Shown here in pieces: positions 11,338-21,720 of a stretch of 64,000 nucleotides of DNA. The stretch comes from JAKAIY01 sp963809385 (GTDB taxonomy: Bacteria; Chloroflexota; Ktedonobacteria; Ktedonobacterales; JADMIN01). The notes under the pieces are model-generated. The model searched no databases, was not told where the DNA came from, and worked only from the letters and a program-made list of their open reading frames with translations. The DNA lies in assembly GCA_963809385.1 (NCBI GenBank), contig CAWEJL010000016.1, positions 124,001 to 188,000 of the forward strand. Reading direction: 5' to 3'. The translations under genes were made by a program, and so were the position numbers. Within the stretch, counting starts at the first letter, position 1. Every line of letters begins with the position of its first letter.

Positions 11338-11529
11338 GTGTCCTTTTCCCCTCACAGGTCTACTGGAAAAACTCCAACAGCGCCCTCAGACGCGGCGGAT
11401 GGGCGGTCCGCGAATGGCGAACGGCTACGGTGAATGGCGCGCGAACGGGATGGCGGCGACAATAGAAGGAGGGGCCAGGTCACCCGCTGGCGGCCCTGGC
11501 CCCTCGTTCGCATCGCGCTATCCCCTGCT

Positions 11530-12186
11530 TTATCCTCGGTAGGTGAGCAAGACGATTTGTGTCGCCGCTGGCAGCGACGACGTGGTGACGGAAAGCTTGG
11601 CTACCGGCTCCGGCGGCTCGACGCCCATCTCGCGGCAGAACCGCTCGACGCCCTCTAGCGGCGGCTCGTTCGGCCCGCCGCCTTTGTAGGCCGGTGTGGC
11701 GTAGTGCATCGGAATGATGATCTTCGGCTCGAGCTGAGCGATCACCTGCGCGGCGTGCTCGGCGTTGAGCGCGTTGCCGCCGCCCACTGGGACGAGCAGC
11801 ACATCGCAGCCATCCAACGCTTCCTGGGCCTGGCTATCGAGCGTATCGCCCAGGTCGCCGAGGTGGCAGATGTGGATGTCGTCCATCGTGATCAGATAGA
11901 CGGTGTTGCGCCCCAGGCGCTTGCCGCGCTCGTTGTCGTGGTAGGTCTGCACACCGCTGATGAGGATCTGCTTGATCTCGTACTCGCCCGGCCCGTCCAC
12001 CACTTTCGGATCGCCCGCCACACCCGCGACATGGCTATGCCCAGGATGCTTGTGGCTGACGGTGACGATGTCGGCGGTAAGGCGACCGGTGGAGTAGCCG
12101 GTGGAGGGCGCCGGGGGGTCAGTGATGACCGTGGCGTCTTTTCCACGTAAACGAAAACACGAGTGACCCAGCCAGGTCAGTTCCAT
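11530..12186 (-). CDS. MBL-fold hydrolase (UPF0173-like)
   Basis: A 218-residue member of the metallo-beta-lactamase fold. N-terminal MELTWLGHSCFRLRGKDATV is the usual start of the UPF0173/YtnP-like group, so ATG 12186 is preferred over 12234. The first metal motif reads SHKHPGHSH, that is HxHxGH: the aspartate of the classic HxHxDH is glycine. Later motifs are present: DGPGEYEI, CHLGDLG and PMHYATP. Substrate unknown. The change in the metal motif may alter or reduce metal binding at the second site. Confidence 0.85.
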   Translation of the reverse strand: MELTWLGHSCFRLRGKDATVITDPPAPSTGYSTGRLTADIVTVSHKHPGHSHVAGVAGDPKVVDGPGEYEIKQILISGVQTYHDNERGKRLGRNTVYLITMDDIHICHLGDLGDTLDSQAQEALDGCDVLLVPVGGGNALNAEHAAQVIAQLEPKIIIPMHYATPAYKGGGPNEPPLEGVERFCREMGVEPPEPVAKLSVTTSSLPAATQIVLLTYRG

Positions 12187-12386
12187 AGAAGCGCGGTCTC
12201 CCGAAGCTGTCAGGATCAGGCGGTCTGATACCACCCTGACATAGCATTGGGCGGAGCGCCTCTTCGCGCCACAATCCGGCGCTCAGGGCTCCGCCCTAAC
12301 GGATAGTGTACCATATCGCCCGCCTGGGGGCAAGGCGAATGAAAGCCTATTTCGCGTGGATGCAGCGGCTGCGGCATCCACCGTGG

Positions 12387-13577
12387 TCAGCCGCGGATAG
12401 GCGGCAGATCTATCTGCGTCGCGTCATTCGGGCCAGCCGGCGTGTAGGTTGGTGGCGAGTGGGCGTGTAGGCCGGGCCACCGCCTGGCCCGGAGCGCGGC
12501 CCGCCGCGTCGGCCGGGCGGCGTGGTGGGTGGGCGGCGGCCAACCAGGAAGAAGATACGCCGCGCCCAGCAACAGCAGCGCCAGCACGCCGCCCGCGCCC
12601 AGTAGCATCGGTATCAGCCAGCCCGACGAGCCGCTGGACGACCCACCGCTGGAGGAGCTGCTGGACGACCCACCGCCGCTGGCGGTCGTCGCCGTGGGGG
12701 CGGCGGTCGCGGTCGCGGTGGGCAGGGGCGTCGCGGTGGGAGCCAGCGCGACGGTGATGTGCGGTCCGCTGGTGATCGTATCCAGCACGCCATTCTGCGT
12801 ATGCGCCGAGACGATATACGAGCCCGGCGCCGCCGTCCCGGCGAAGCTGAGCGTCGCGGTGAACACGCCGCTGCTGTTCGATGAGACAGTAGCGAAGGCG
12901 AGCGGGGTTCCGCCGCAGTCGGCGCAGGGGCCAGCGTAGACGAAGATCTGGCCCTGGCCCGGCAGCCAGTGATGGCCGGTAACCGTCACCGAGCCGCCGG
13001 GGTTGACTGTCGCGCTGGAGAGCGCTAGCGATGGCGCATGGCTCGACAGAACGGAAAATGGGCCGTCGTCAATGCTGCCAGCGCCAAGGGGAGCGGGGAA
13101 CCCGCTCGCGTTATCTATGGCGCAAACGCTCCACAAGCCGGAGCCAGCCGCCGCGGGCCAGTCGAAGCTCGCCGAGAAGTTCCCTGAGCTATCCACGGTA
13201 ATGCCGGTGGCGACGCCATCTACGCGCGGCGTGGCGAGCTTGCAGAACTCGTACGCGCTACCGCCGCCGGATGGGTTGTTCACATCGCCCTGCGCCAGCC
13301 GCAGGCTGATCTGCTCGCTGGGCGTAAAGCCCTCGCCCGTCACCGCCGCGTGCTCGCCAACCGGCCCTTCCGGGAAGCCGTTGTTCTGCCCAGCGTAGAT
13401 CATGTCCGATGACCAGTGGATGCAGGCCTGCGTCGTTCCGCAGCCACCCGCCGCGTGCGCCGGAGCCACCGCCCATGTCATGCCCAGCGCCAGCGCGCCT
13501 ACGATCGCCAGCGCGCCCAGCGCTCCGCGCCACATCGCGCTTTGCCAGCGCCTCGATCGCCTCGATTGCAGCCCCAT
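12387..13577 (-). CDS. Membrane-anchored surface protein with Ig-like region
   Basis: A 396-residue protein. An N-terminal signal segment (ALGALAIVGALALGMTWAVA, cleavage near AHA) leads to an extracellular part of about 230 residues in two repeats containing VNPGGSVTVTGHHWLPG and a similar EHAAVTGEGFTPSEQ segment. A Thr/Ala/Pro-rich stalk, a Ser/Gly run and a membrane helix (WLIPMLLGAGGVLALLLLGA) follow, then a basic, proline-rich cytoplasmic tail. It is a paralogue of the protein encoded at 15680-16540, on the other side of murG. Both genes are preceded by a similar TGAATCATCCTGA motif. Function unknown; a surface-exposed scaffold is likely. Confidence 0.75.
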   Translation of the reverse strand: MGLQSRRSRRWQSAMWRGALGALAIVGALALGMTWAVAPAHAAGGCGTTQACIHWSSDMIYAGQNNGFPEGPVGEHAAVTGEGFTPSEQISLRLAQGDVNNPSGGGSAYEFCKLATPRVDGVATGITVDSSGNFSASFDWPAAAGSGLWSVCAIDNASGFPAPLGAGSIDDGPFSVLSSHAPSLALSSATVNPGGSVTVTGHHWLPGQGQIFVYAGPCADCGGTPLAFATVSSNSSGVFTATLSFAGTAAPGSYIVSAHTQNGVLDTITSGPHITVALAPTATPLPTATATAAPTATTASGGGSSSSSSSGGSSSGSSGWLIPMLLGAGGVLALLLLGAAYLLPGWPPPTHHAARPTRRAALRARRWPGLHAHSPPTYTPAGPNDATQIDLPPIRG

Positions 13578-13853
13578 ACCAGTTCTCCCCCTCCCGATTC
13601 AGGATGATTCAGGATAATTTCGCTCCCCTCAGAGCGCCACCAGCATAACAGTCCGCACGCTCGCGAACAATGCTTGCGCTGTGCCGTCGCTCACACATAG
13701 CGCGGCATTCCCCGGCCTGGCTCGCTCACCCACGCGCTGCGTTACGCATTAATACCAGGCGCTACGGCAAGCGGGCGGGGGTATGATGCGCGCGACATGG
13801 TGGATTGGCGCGAAGGGAGCTGGCGCCGTGTGGCGCCGGAAAGGAATGTCTCC

Positions 13854-14210
13854 GTGAGCCGTACAACGACCGCGATCCTGGCGGTGCTTGGCATGCTGCT
13901 GTTCAGCAGCGAACTGATCGCGCCGTCCGTCATTCCGGCGGTGCAGCAGCTCAGTGTCCAGATGTACTCAAATGGCTGGGTCTTCCTGCTGTTCGGGGTG
14001 TGGGAGCTGAGTGGTCTCGCGCTGATGCTGGCGGCGTACATCGGCGCGCTGGTCAAGCTGGCGCGGCTCAGCCAGACCCGCTGGCTCTGGGTGATGGGCA
14101 TCGGGCTGGGCCTGGTGATTACGGGCATTGGCGCGATCGCCACCGTGCTCGTCCTGCTGGCCTACAGCTTCTTCGGCCCGACCACGCCCGCTACCCCTGG
14201 CGCGGCGTAG
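13854..14210 (+). CDS. Small membrane protein, three helices
   Basis: A 118-residue protein from GTG 13854, selected because AAAGGAA lies 8 bases before it; the frame also allows a start at 13797. Helices near residues 7-27, 40-62 and 75-102 (WVMGIGLGLVITGIGAIATV). No family recognised. It is convergent with murG. Confidence 0.55.
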   Translation: MSRTTTAILAVLGMLLFSSELIAPSVIPAVQQLSVQMYSNGWVFLLFGVWELSGLALMLAAYIGALVKLARLSQTRWLWVMGIGLGLVITGIGAIATVLVLLAYSFFGPTTPATPGAA

Positions 14211-14379
14211 CGCCGGGCGAGGGGCGTCGCTGGCGCGCTCGCGTCCGTCCGGCCCCATACGACGTGGATGCCGTGCGGCGCGTTGAGCGCGCTTCCCGTG
14301 TCGAGCGCCCGCGCCTGGAGCAGGCCAGCGGACCCGGCCGCCAGCAGGAGCGCCACCGCGACCACGCGCCACAGCCCGC

Positions 14380-15528
14380 TCAACGCGCCGCCCTGACGCT
14401 ATGCGACCGCGCCAGTTCAGCGACCGCCGCGGCCAGATCGCGCGCGGCGCTGGGTCGAGCGAACATTCGCGCGGCGGCGCCCATCGCGGCGCGGCGAGCG
14501 GGGTCAGCCAGCAACGGGGAGAGCAGGCCAAGCGCTTGGTCGGGGTCCAGGTCGCGGTCGAGGATCACGTCCGCCGCGCCCGCCTTTTGGAACATCTCGG
14601 CGTTGACCGCCTGCGGTGAGCCAGTGAAGCCGGGCGGCAGCGGCACGAGCAGGCTCGCGCGCCCGATCACCGCCAGCTCGGTCAGCGTAGCGGCGCCAGA
14701 GCGGCAGAGCACCACGTCGCTGGCGGCGATCGCTTCGGGCATCTCGGTCTTCAGGTAGGGGAAAAGGGCGTAGCGCGGGCGCAGGCTGGCGCCGTCCGGC
14801 GTGGCTGCCAGCGCCTCATCCGCCTGGGCGCGCGTGGCCTCGTAGGTTAGCTCGCCACTGACGTGCAACACCTGGCAGTGGCGCAGCAGCCGGGGCAACG
14901 CCGCCGCGATCACCTGATTGAGCCGCCGCGCGCCCTGGCTGCCGCCCGTCACCAGCACGACCGGCAGGGCGGGGTCCAGCCCGAAGCGCGGGCGCAGGCT
15001 GGGGCTATCCAGCGCGGCGGCGGCTAGGACCTCCTCGCGGACGGGGTTGCCCATCAGCGCGACGCGGGCCTTGGGGAAGTAGGGCAGCGAGGCGGCGAAG
15101 GAGACGGAGATGCGCGTGGCGAAGGGCGTGAGCAGGCGGTTGGCGAGGTTCGGCGGCACGTCCTGCTGGTGCATCAGCAGCGGCGCGCCGGTCAGCCGCG
15201 CGGCCAGCCCGGCGGGGACGGAGACGTAGCCACCGCTGGTGAAGGCCGCGTCGGGGCGGAAGCGGCGCGCATGCCCCAACGCCTGCGCCATGCCCAGCGG
15301 CACGCGCGCCAGGTCGGTGAGCGTGCGCGGAGAGAAGTAGCGCCGCAGCTTGCCCGCGCTAATGGCGGCGAACGGCACGCCGGCGGCTGGCACGATGCTC
15401 GTCTCCAGCCCGTTCTCATCGCCGATGAATAGCAGTTCCGCGCCGTGGCGGTCGCGCAGCTCGCGCGCGACCGCCAGCGCCGGATAGATATGCCCGCCCG
15501 TGCCCCCGCCCGAGATCAGTACCCGCAT
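14380..15528 (-). CDS. murG: MurG, UDP-GlcNAc:lipid I N-acetylglucosaminyltransferase
   Basis: Adds GlcNAc to lipid I to form lipid II at the cytoplasmic face of the membrane. The start MRVLISGGGTGGHIYPALAV at 15528 is the conserved N-terminal G-loop; the frame upstream of it is repeat sequence. Other landmarks are FTSGGYVSVPAGLAA, LLMHQQDVPPNLANR, VTGGSQGARRLN and CRSGAATLTELA, which lines the UDP-GlcNAc site. LPPGFTGSPQAVNAEMF aligns with the usual P....H.Q..NA segment but has Ser where His is common. At 382 residues, normal size. It is not in an mur/fts cluster here but isolated between two surface-protein genes. Confidence 0.92.
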   Translation of the reverse strand: MRVLISGGGTGGHIYPALAVARELRDRHGAELLFIGDENGLETSIVPAAGVPFAAISAGKLRRYFSPRTLTDLARVPLGMAQALGHARRFRPDAAFTSGGYVSVPAGLAARLTGAPLLMHQQDVPPNLANRLLTPFATRISVSFAASLPYFPKARVALMGNPVREEVLAAAALDSPSLRPRFGLDPALPVVLVTGGSQGARRLNQVIAAALPRLLRHCQVLHVSGELTYEATRAQADEALAATPDGASLRPRYALFPYLKTEMPEAIAASDVVLCRSGAATLTELAVIGRASLLVPLPPGFTGSPQAVNAEMFQKAGAADVILDRDLDPDQALGLLSPLLADPARRAAMGAAARMFARPSAARDLAAAVAELARSHSVRAAR

Positions 15529-15679
15529 CAGAGCCTCACCCCTTGCCCCCTCTCCTGCGCGGAGAGGGGGAACGCTTCCACACAGTGTAACGCGCGAGGG
15601 CGGCGCAGCGGGCGCAGGGTAGCCGTTGGCGGGTGGCGCGGCGATTCTCGGCGGAGCTACCCGGCGGGTAAACTCTCGG
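15529..15679. repeat. Dispersed palindromic repeat of the CCCCTCTCC family
   Basis: 15543-15570 carries CCCCTCTCC-tgcgc-GGAGAGGGGG just upstream of murG. The same repeat type occurs at about ten other intergenic sites in the window. Confidence 0.6.
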
Positions 15680-16540
15680 CTAGGGGCCGCCAGCGGGATC
15701 CCCGAACCCGCTGGGGCGCTTCGCTCCGCATCCCAGGCCACGAAGGCCGCCTCCGCGGTCTGAGACGCGGAGGCGTTTAGTCGGCGGGCTATTCATTTGA
15801 CTCGATGGATGGCGGGTTGGTGGCGGGTTCCCCGCCGGTGGGTACTGAGCCGGTGGGTACTGGCCGGATAGCCCGCTGGCGGGGTACCCCCCTGGTGGGG
15901 TCGCCCGACGGCGGAGTACCCGGCTGGCGGATACCCGGCGGGTGGGGTATCCCGACGGTGGATAGCCCGCTGGCGGATAGCCCGCTGGTGAGGTACCCGT
16001 TGGTGGATACGGCGTCGCGCCTGACCCGGGAAGTGGGCCGGAAGGTTGACGGGAAGTGGCCCGGAAGGCGGGCCGGGTGGTGGCGTCGGAGGCTGGCGGG
16101 GACGCGCCAGGAAGTAGATCGCCATGCCCAGCAGCGCCAGCACGATCAGCGCGCCCACGCCCAGCAGGACGGTCCCCAGCGTCGAGAGGCCAAACACGCC
16201 GCCGGTCGCGCCGCCAGTGGGTGTCGCTGTGGGGGCGGGCGCGGCCGTCGGCGCGGGGGTCGCTGTCGGCGCGGGGGTCGCTGTTGGCGCGGGAGTCGAC
16301 TGTGGCGGCGGGCGTCGCCGTCGCCGTGGGGACGGGCGTCGCCGTGGGTGTGACCTCCAGCGTTGGCGTCGGCGTGTCCACCAGCGGCGCCAGCGCGTCG
16401 TTCTGCGCGCGGGCTGAGACGGCGGAGCCTCCCGCTACCGTTGACCACGTCAGGCCCAGCGCCAGCGCGCCCGCGATGGCCAGCGCGCCCAGTGAGGCAC
16501 GCCATGCGACGCCACGCCAGCGCCGCGATTGCCGTTTCAT
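15680..16540 (-). CDS. Surface protein with PPAGYPP repeats (frameshifted)
   Basis: Paralogue of the protein at 12387-13577. It starts with the same plan: MKRQSRRWRG and a signal helix (ASLGALAIAGALALGLTWS), then a short Thr/Pro stalk with TPAPTA repeats. The frame shifts near 16298; the membrane helix LGTVLLGVGALIVLALLGMA reads in the second frame, and a second shift near 16040 restores the first. The tail is a low-complexity cytoplasmic region of GYPPAG/GYPPS repeats. These repeats contain further likely indels, and the true stop (15680 or 15793) is uncertain because the end runs into an intergenic repeat. Function unknown. Confidence 0.55.
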   Translation of the reverse strand: MKRQSRRWRGVAWRASLGALAIAGALALGLTWSTVAGGSAVSARAQNDALAPLVDTPTPTLEVTPTATPVPTATATPAATVDSRANSDPRADSDPRADGRARPHSDTHWRRDRRRVWPLDAGDRPAGRGRADRAGAAGHGDLLPGASPPASDATTRPAFRATSRQPSGPLPGSGATPYPPTGTSPAGYPPAGYPPSGYPTRRVSASRVLRRRATPPGGYPASGLSGQYPPAQYPPAGNPPPTRHPSSQMNSPPTKRLRVSDRGGGLRGLGCGAKRPSGFGDPAGGP

Positions 16541-17056
16541 ACAATCGCTCCCTCTCCCAAGTCAGGATGATTCAGCATGATTCCACTCTCCTTATCTCCT
16601 CAGGGCGCCAGCGGCGAGACTTGTGCATTGTCCTGATTTGGATTGAACTGTTTGCGCGCTGGCGCCCGCGCCTCAGCCCGCGCAGGCAGGCTTCGTGGCC
16701 GGCAGACCCCATCGACGCGGCTTGAGCCGCCAGCCGTCTGGGACACCGCAAGGGGCGCATCCATGAGCCGCGGAGCGTGATCAGCGCGCCGGTGTTCCTT
16801 CCCACAGCAACGCAACTGGGAAGCCAGTTGTGCGCGAAAAGCCCGGCGGGTGAACCCACGGTTACGGGCCCCATGCGGGAACCCTGAACCCGCATGGGGG
16901 CTTCGCTGCGCTCGCCCGCGGGCCGCGAAGGCCGTCTGCACGGCCTGCGGACGCGGGGAGGCGCTGCACATTCCCCCACCCTACCGGCCCGGCTGGTTTA
17001 TACTGGCGGTGACGCCGCATGGCCGCACGGTGCGCATGCGCGGAGGGGGATAGGCG
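16541..17056. other. Intergenic region with dispersed repeats
   Basis: Holds the presumed minus-strand promoter of the 16540 gene with TGAATCATCCTGA near 16563-16577. A repeat at 16677-16735 is shared with 24470-24530. At 16868-16965 there is a copy of a hairpin repeat (CCATGCGGG..CCCGCATGG), also present at about 15690 and 49447. No gene recognised. Confidence 0.5.
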
Positions 17057-18451
17057 ATGGCAACGATTGCGCGCGATGGACGCTGCGTTTGTCTGCTGAC
17101 AATTCACGGAATTGGCTTTGAGCAGCGGCCCACGCCTGGCGTCCCGATGTCGGGATACGCGGACATGCTGCACGCGCGGCTCAGCGCGGCGCTGAATGGC
17201 GGTGATGGCCCATCGCTATTCAGCGACGACCCCCAGACGCAACGCGCGGGCGCTCCAGCCGGCCAGGCCGGGCCGATCTATGTCGAGAGCGGGCCAGGGA
17301 CTGGATGCGGACCAGGCTGAGGCGGGCCTCAAGCGGCTGGGCGTCTGGCGGAATCCGGCCTCGCGCATCGAGGGAGCGGTGAAGGCCACGAACCATGGCG
17401 CGGCTCGTCGAGCCGGGGCGCTCCATCGCGCATGTCGCGCTGGTCTATTCGCATCTAGAGGACCAGGGGCAGCGTCTGGGCGCGGCGCTGGAGACGCTGG
17501 CCAGGGCCGCCGTCGCGCTGCCCAACTACGAGGCGCCGTTCAACGCCATCCAGATGGCCTTCGCCGACGCGGTGGCCGCGCTGGAGCCACCGCCCGCCGG
17601 AGCGGCCCACGCGCTTGCGGAGCGACGCGCCGCCACCGAGCCTGCGCGTGCGCGGCGACGTGCCCCACCGCCTCCCGCATCCCCTCAAGTCGCCTCAAGC
17701 TCCACGCCGCCAAGCCAGCCCCCACCGCAGAGCGCCCCCGCCACACGCCACGGCCAGCCCGGCGCCCAGCGATCACTCCGGCGATATCCTGCTCCAGCTG
17801 CAAGACGACGTGGCCACCTACGTCTGCCACGACGACCTGCGCCAGCGCGTGCGCGGCTTCGTGCGCGAGGCGCTGTTGCGGCTGATCTACCGCAAGGATG
17901 TCGCGGGCGTCATCATCAACGCCCACAGCCACGGCACAGTCGTCGCCTTCGATGTCCTCAGCCAGCTCTCGCCGTTCGAGGCGAAGAAAATCTGGGGACT
18001 GGTGACGATGGGCAGCCCGCTCCGCAAATACATAGACCTCTTCAACTGGGAGCGCGAAATCGGCGCCCTGCGCGCGCTCAACCAGCATGGAGCGGTCGGG
18101 ACCAACGCCGCCGGGGAGAACGTGCTCGCTCTGGACTGGACGAACTACTGGGATCCGCGCGACCCGGTGGCCGACCCGCTGCGCGCCATCTCGCGCGAGG
18201 AGCCGCCGCCCGCGACGCTCACCGACGCGGGAACGCTGCTCCAGTGGGTAGACCCCGTCAGCGGCGAACGCTGCCACATCGCCGTGGACGACCGCCAGGT
18301 GGACAACGTCACTCATAGCTCCGGTGGTCTCCGCGCCCACAACTACTGGGACAACGAGCCCGAGGTCATCCAGCCGCTGGCCGGGCGCCTGCGCGCCACC
18401 GTCCGCGAACGTCTGGGGGCGGACACGGCGGACGATGGCTCCCAGCCGTGA
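17057..18451 (+). CDS. Alpha/beta-hydrolase-like protein (three frameshifts)
   Basis: The N-terminus CLLTIHGIGFEQRP carries the oxyanion-side HG motif of the alpha/beta hydrolase fold. The nucleophile elbow is in VIINAHSHGTVVAFDVLSQL, and LVTMGSPLRKYIDLFNWER follows as in DUF-type lipases that handle large substrates. Reading the whole protein needs shifts near 17300, 17390 and 17630. With these the product is about 460 residues including a low-complexity linker around 17640-17770. The C-terminal catalytic His candidate lies in THSSGGLRAHNYWDN. Substrate unknown. Sequence error is the likeliest cause of the shifts, but a decayed gene is possible. Confidence 0.6.
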
Positions 18452-18534
18452 TGGCGCTAGGAACGCGGCGCTCCCGCTCCCAGCGAAGCGTTCGGGAGAG
18501 GGGGCAGGGGGTAAGGTCCGCGACGGGAGACGGT

Positions 18535-19083
18535 CTATCGCAATTCTTTGCGCATGTTGATCGCCGTTGGCTGGTACCCCAGCCCTTCGTAGAGGCGAAT
18601 CGCCGTGGAGTTGTCGCCGAAGACGTTCAGGTCGATGTGGTCCGCGCCCTTCTGTTTCACCGCGGCTTCGAGCGCCAGCATCGCCGCCTTGCCATACCCT
18701 TTGCCTCGGCCCCGTTCGTCGATCCCAATGAAGTAGATGAAGGCCCTTCGCTTGCCCGGATCGACGAACGTCCAGAGGTCACCCACCGCATCATCCTGGT
18801 CCGCGATGATCTTCCACAGATAGTGTCCCTCGGTGGCGAGGCCGTCCTTGAGCAGCTCGCCGAGTTGTTTGGCTCCCCTGGCCCGCGCCTCCTCGATCGA
18901 CAAGTCCATCGCGCGGGCGATATCCTGCGCATACCCCTCGTCCAGGTAGGCCCGCATGCCCACATACTCGGTCTCCGTCATCGGGCGTAACGTCACCACT
19001 GGAGCCGGGCGCTGTCCCTCTCCCGCTGGCCGCGCAGGCTCCGACGCCTCCGAAACCTGCCGCTTGGACCATAGCCGCCACAT
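18535..19083 (-). CDS. GNAT-family N-acetyltransferase
   Basis: About 182 residues from ATG 19083 (GGAAGG upstream; ATG 19101 is the alternative). The acetyl-CoA binding loop is visible in GIDERGRGKGYGKAAMLALE, followed by the motif B segment LNVFGDNSTAIRLYEGLGYQ. The N-terminal 35 residues are not conserved-looking. Substrate is unknown; the arrangement resembles RimI-like or small-molecule acetyltransferases. Single gene. Confidence 0.88.
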   Translation of the reverse strand: MWRLWSKRQVSEASEPARPAGEGQRPAPVVTLRPMTETEYVGMRAYLDEGYAQDIARAMDLSIEEARARGAKQLGELLKDGLATEGHYLWKIIADQDDAVGDLWTFVDPGKRRAFIYFIGIDERGRGKGYGKAAMLALEAAVKQKGADHIDLNVFGDNSTAIRLYEGLGYQPTAINMRKELR

Positions 19084-19101
19084 GCTTCCAACCCCTTCCA
19101 T

Positions 19102-19522
19102 GCCGTCGCTCTTCGCCCGTACGGTCTCCCCAGATGCACCATCCGGGACGATTTCCAGGCTTCACCAGCCCTCGAGCTCATGCGCGCTGGGACGCGCTCA
19201 GCTGGCGAGCGCCGCTCTATACGCAAACGAACCGATTACTGCCCGCCTCCATTGTATCCGATGTATCCGGCGCGCTCGAAAGCCACGGATATTCATCGCG
19301 AATTTTTCCACTCGCCATCCAGATCGACCCAACGCTCAAAACGCCCTTCTTATCCCATGCTCAGACATCAGAAAACTCCCATCTTCATCCCATATCGCTC
19401 ACATCACACCTCGCTATCCTTGCTGGTGTGGTGGCGCGCTGACCCGCTTTGGGGTCTCGGAAGCGCGCCGGAAATCACTCCTAATTCGCGGTAGAATCAA
19501 GCTGAGATCATGAGGTGGAATC
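19102..19522. other. Intergenic region, nothing recognised
   Basis: About 420 bases with lower GC than the surroundings, likely holding divergent promoters for the GNAT gene and the glycosyltransferase gene. No RNA gene or repeat seen. Confidence 0.4.
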
Positions 19523-21720
19523 ATGGCAAACGCTCTCGATACAGCGGGCCAGATGGAGATCATCGCCTCGCCCTACCAAACCCGGCCCAGCCAGCGCGGA
19601 CCCCGGAAGCGGCGGCCCGGCGTGGCTGAGCGCGCCCGCGCGGCGCGTGGCGCTGGGCGTCATCATGGCGCTGGCCGCCGTTCTCGACTTCTACGCCCTC
19701 TCGCGGGAGGGCTACGCCAACAGCTACTACGCCGCCGCCGTCAAGAGCATGTTGCAGAGCTGGCATAACTTCTTCTTCGTCTCCTTCGACCCCGGCGGCT
19801 TCGTCACCGTGGACAAGCCGCCGCTCGGCTTCTGGATTCAGACGATCAGCGCCAAGATATTCGGCTTCAGCGGCTTCAGCATCCTGCTGCCCGAGGCGCT
19901 GGCGGGCGTGCTCTCGGTCGGGCTGCTCTATGTCATCGTCAGGCGCTTCTTCGGGCCAATCGCGGGGCTGCTGGCGGCGCTGGCGCTGGCGGTGACGCCG
20001 ATCAGCGTCGTCACCAACCGCAACAACACGATTGACAGCCTGCTCGTCCTCTGCTCGCTGGCGGCGGCGTGGGCCACTCTGCGCGCGGCGGAGCGCGGGG
20101 CAGCTTCCGCTGGCTGGCGCTGGCGGGGCTGCTGGTCGGCCTGGGCTTCAACATCAAGATGCTCGAAGCCTACCTGATCGTCCCCGCGCTGCTAGCGGTC
20201 TACCTCTTCGCCGCGCCGCTGGCCTGGCGGACGCGCATCCTGCACTTGCTCGGTTTCGCGGCGATTCTGCTCGCCGTCTCGCTCTCGTGGGTCACCGTCG
20301 TGGACCTGATCCCCGCCGCGAGCCGCCCGTGGGTTGGCTCGACCAGCACGAACTCCGAGCTCGACCTGGCGCTGGGCTATAACGGCATCGAGCGGCTGCT
20401 GGGCATGTTCAGCGGCAGCGGCTCCGGCTCCAGCCTGTTCAGCGCGACCAGCGTGGGCGGCCCGGGCGGCGTCAGTGAGAACGGCCCGATTGGCCTCTTC
20501 CGCCTCTTCAACACGGAGCTTGGCGGACAGGCGAGCTGGCTGCTGCCGCTCGGCCTGATCGGCCTGCTGGCCAGCGGCTGGGCGTTCAACGCGCTGGCCT
20601 TCGCCCGCGCGCTGCCGGAGCGCATCCGGCTGTGGCGCGCCAGCCCTGAGGCGCCGCCGCGACTCCCACCTGAGCATGCGCCAGGCGTCGTGGGTCCTCT
20701 GGGGCCTGTGGACGCTGACGATGGGCGTCTTCTTCTCTGTCGCGGGCTTCTACCACACTTACTACCTCTCGATGCTGGCCCCTGGCGTCGCCGCGCTGGC
20801 CGCGATTGGCGCCATCGAGCTGTGGGCGGACTACCAGCGCCCCGGCTGGCAGGGCTGGCTGCTGCCCGCCGCGCTGGTCGCGACGGGCGCCGTCCAGGCG
20901 ATCATGCTCGACCTCGTTCCCAACCTACGCGACCTGGCTGACGCCCATCGCCCTCGGCGCCTCGCTGCTGGCGGCGGCGCTGCTCGTCGCGCGCCGTGTC
21001 GCGGAGACCGGCGCCATCCCGGCGCTCGCCCAGTACACCGGCTGGCTGCGTCACCCGGCGCTGCCCCGCGCCGCACTGAGCGTCGCGCTGGCGGCGCTGC
21101 TTCTCGGCCCCGATGGTCTGGAGCGGCTACTCGGTTCTCCAGGGCGACAGCCAGCGCGCTGCCGCACGCTGGCCCCACGGCGACCGTCTCCAGCTCCAGC
21201 GGCCGCTCCACCACCTTCGGTGGCCCTGGCGGCGGCGGATTCCCTGGCGGCGCGGGGAAATTCGGCCCACCTCCGGGCTTTACTGGCGGTCCGCCAGCGG
21301 GCTGTCGCGAGCTTCGGCGGGACGGGCGGCGCGCCGTCGGGCGCGACGGGCTTCGGCGGTGGGCCGGGCGGCGATAGCGCCTCCAGCGCGCTGATCATCT
21401 ACCTCGAAGCGCATCAGGGGACGGCGAAGTACCTCGTCGCGACCGTCAGCGCGAACCAGGCCGCGCCGATCATCCTGGCGACCGGCAAGCCGGTGATGGC
21501 CCTCGGCGGCTTCCTTGGCTCCGATCCCATCCTGACTGTCGCGCAGCTTCAGTCGCTCGTGCGCGAAGGGCAAATCCGCTACTTCCTGCTGGGCGGAGGC
21601 CCGGCGGCTTCGGCGGCGGCTCTGGCAATAGCGCGGTGGAAAGCTGGGTGACGAGCAACTGCACGGCGGTCACGGACAGCGCGGCGGGCGCCAGCTCGCT
21701 CTACGTCTGCGCGAGGGTAG
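19523..21720 (+). CDS. PMT/ArnT-like (GT39) membrane glycosyltransferase, many frameshifts
   Basis: Start at ATG 19523 with AGGTGG upstream. In pieces from three frames the protein shows the GT39 pattern: a first helix, FYALSREGYANSYYAAAVKS, the DKPPLGFW loop, then VTPISVVTNRNNTIDSLLVL, where NNTID is typical of this group. About ten membrane helices are followed by YYLSMLAPGVAALAAIGA, a Gly-rich loop (FGGPGGGGFPGGAG) and a soluble C-terminal domain ending ESWVTSNCTAV. The frame changes at least six times (near 19595, 20095, 20660, 20935, 21110, 21160 and 21600). Members transfer sugars from polyprenyl carriers to lipids or proteins. The exact end is uncertain. It could be a decayed gene, but all pieces are conserved. 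Confidence 0.7.

Noticed and set aside
15790..16060. Repeated CCGGCGGGT motifs as a regulatory or CRISPR-like array
   Set aside because: They are codons of the GYPPAG protein repeats on the minus strand.
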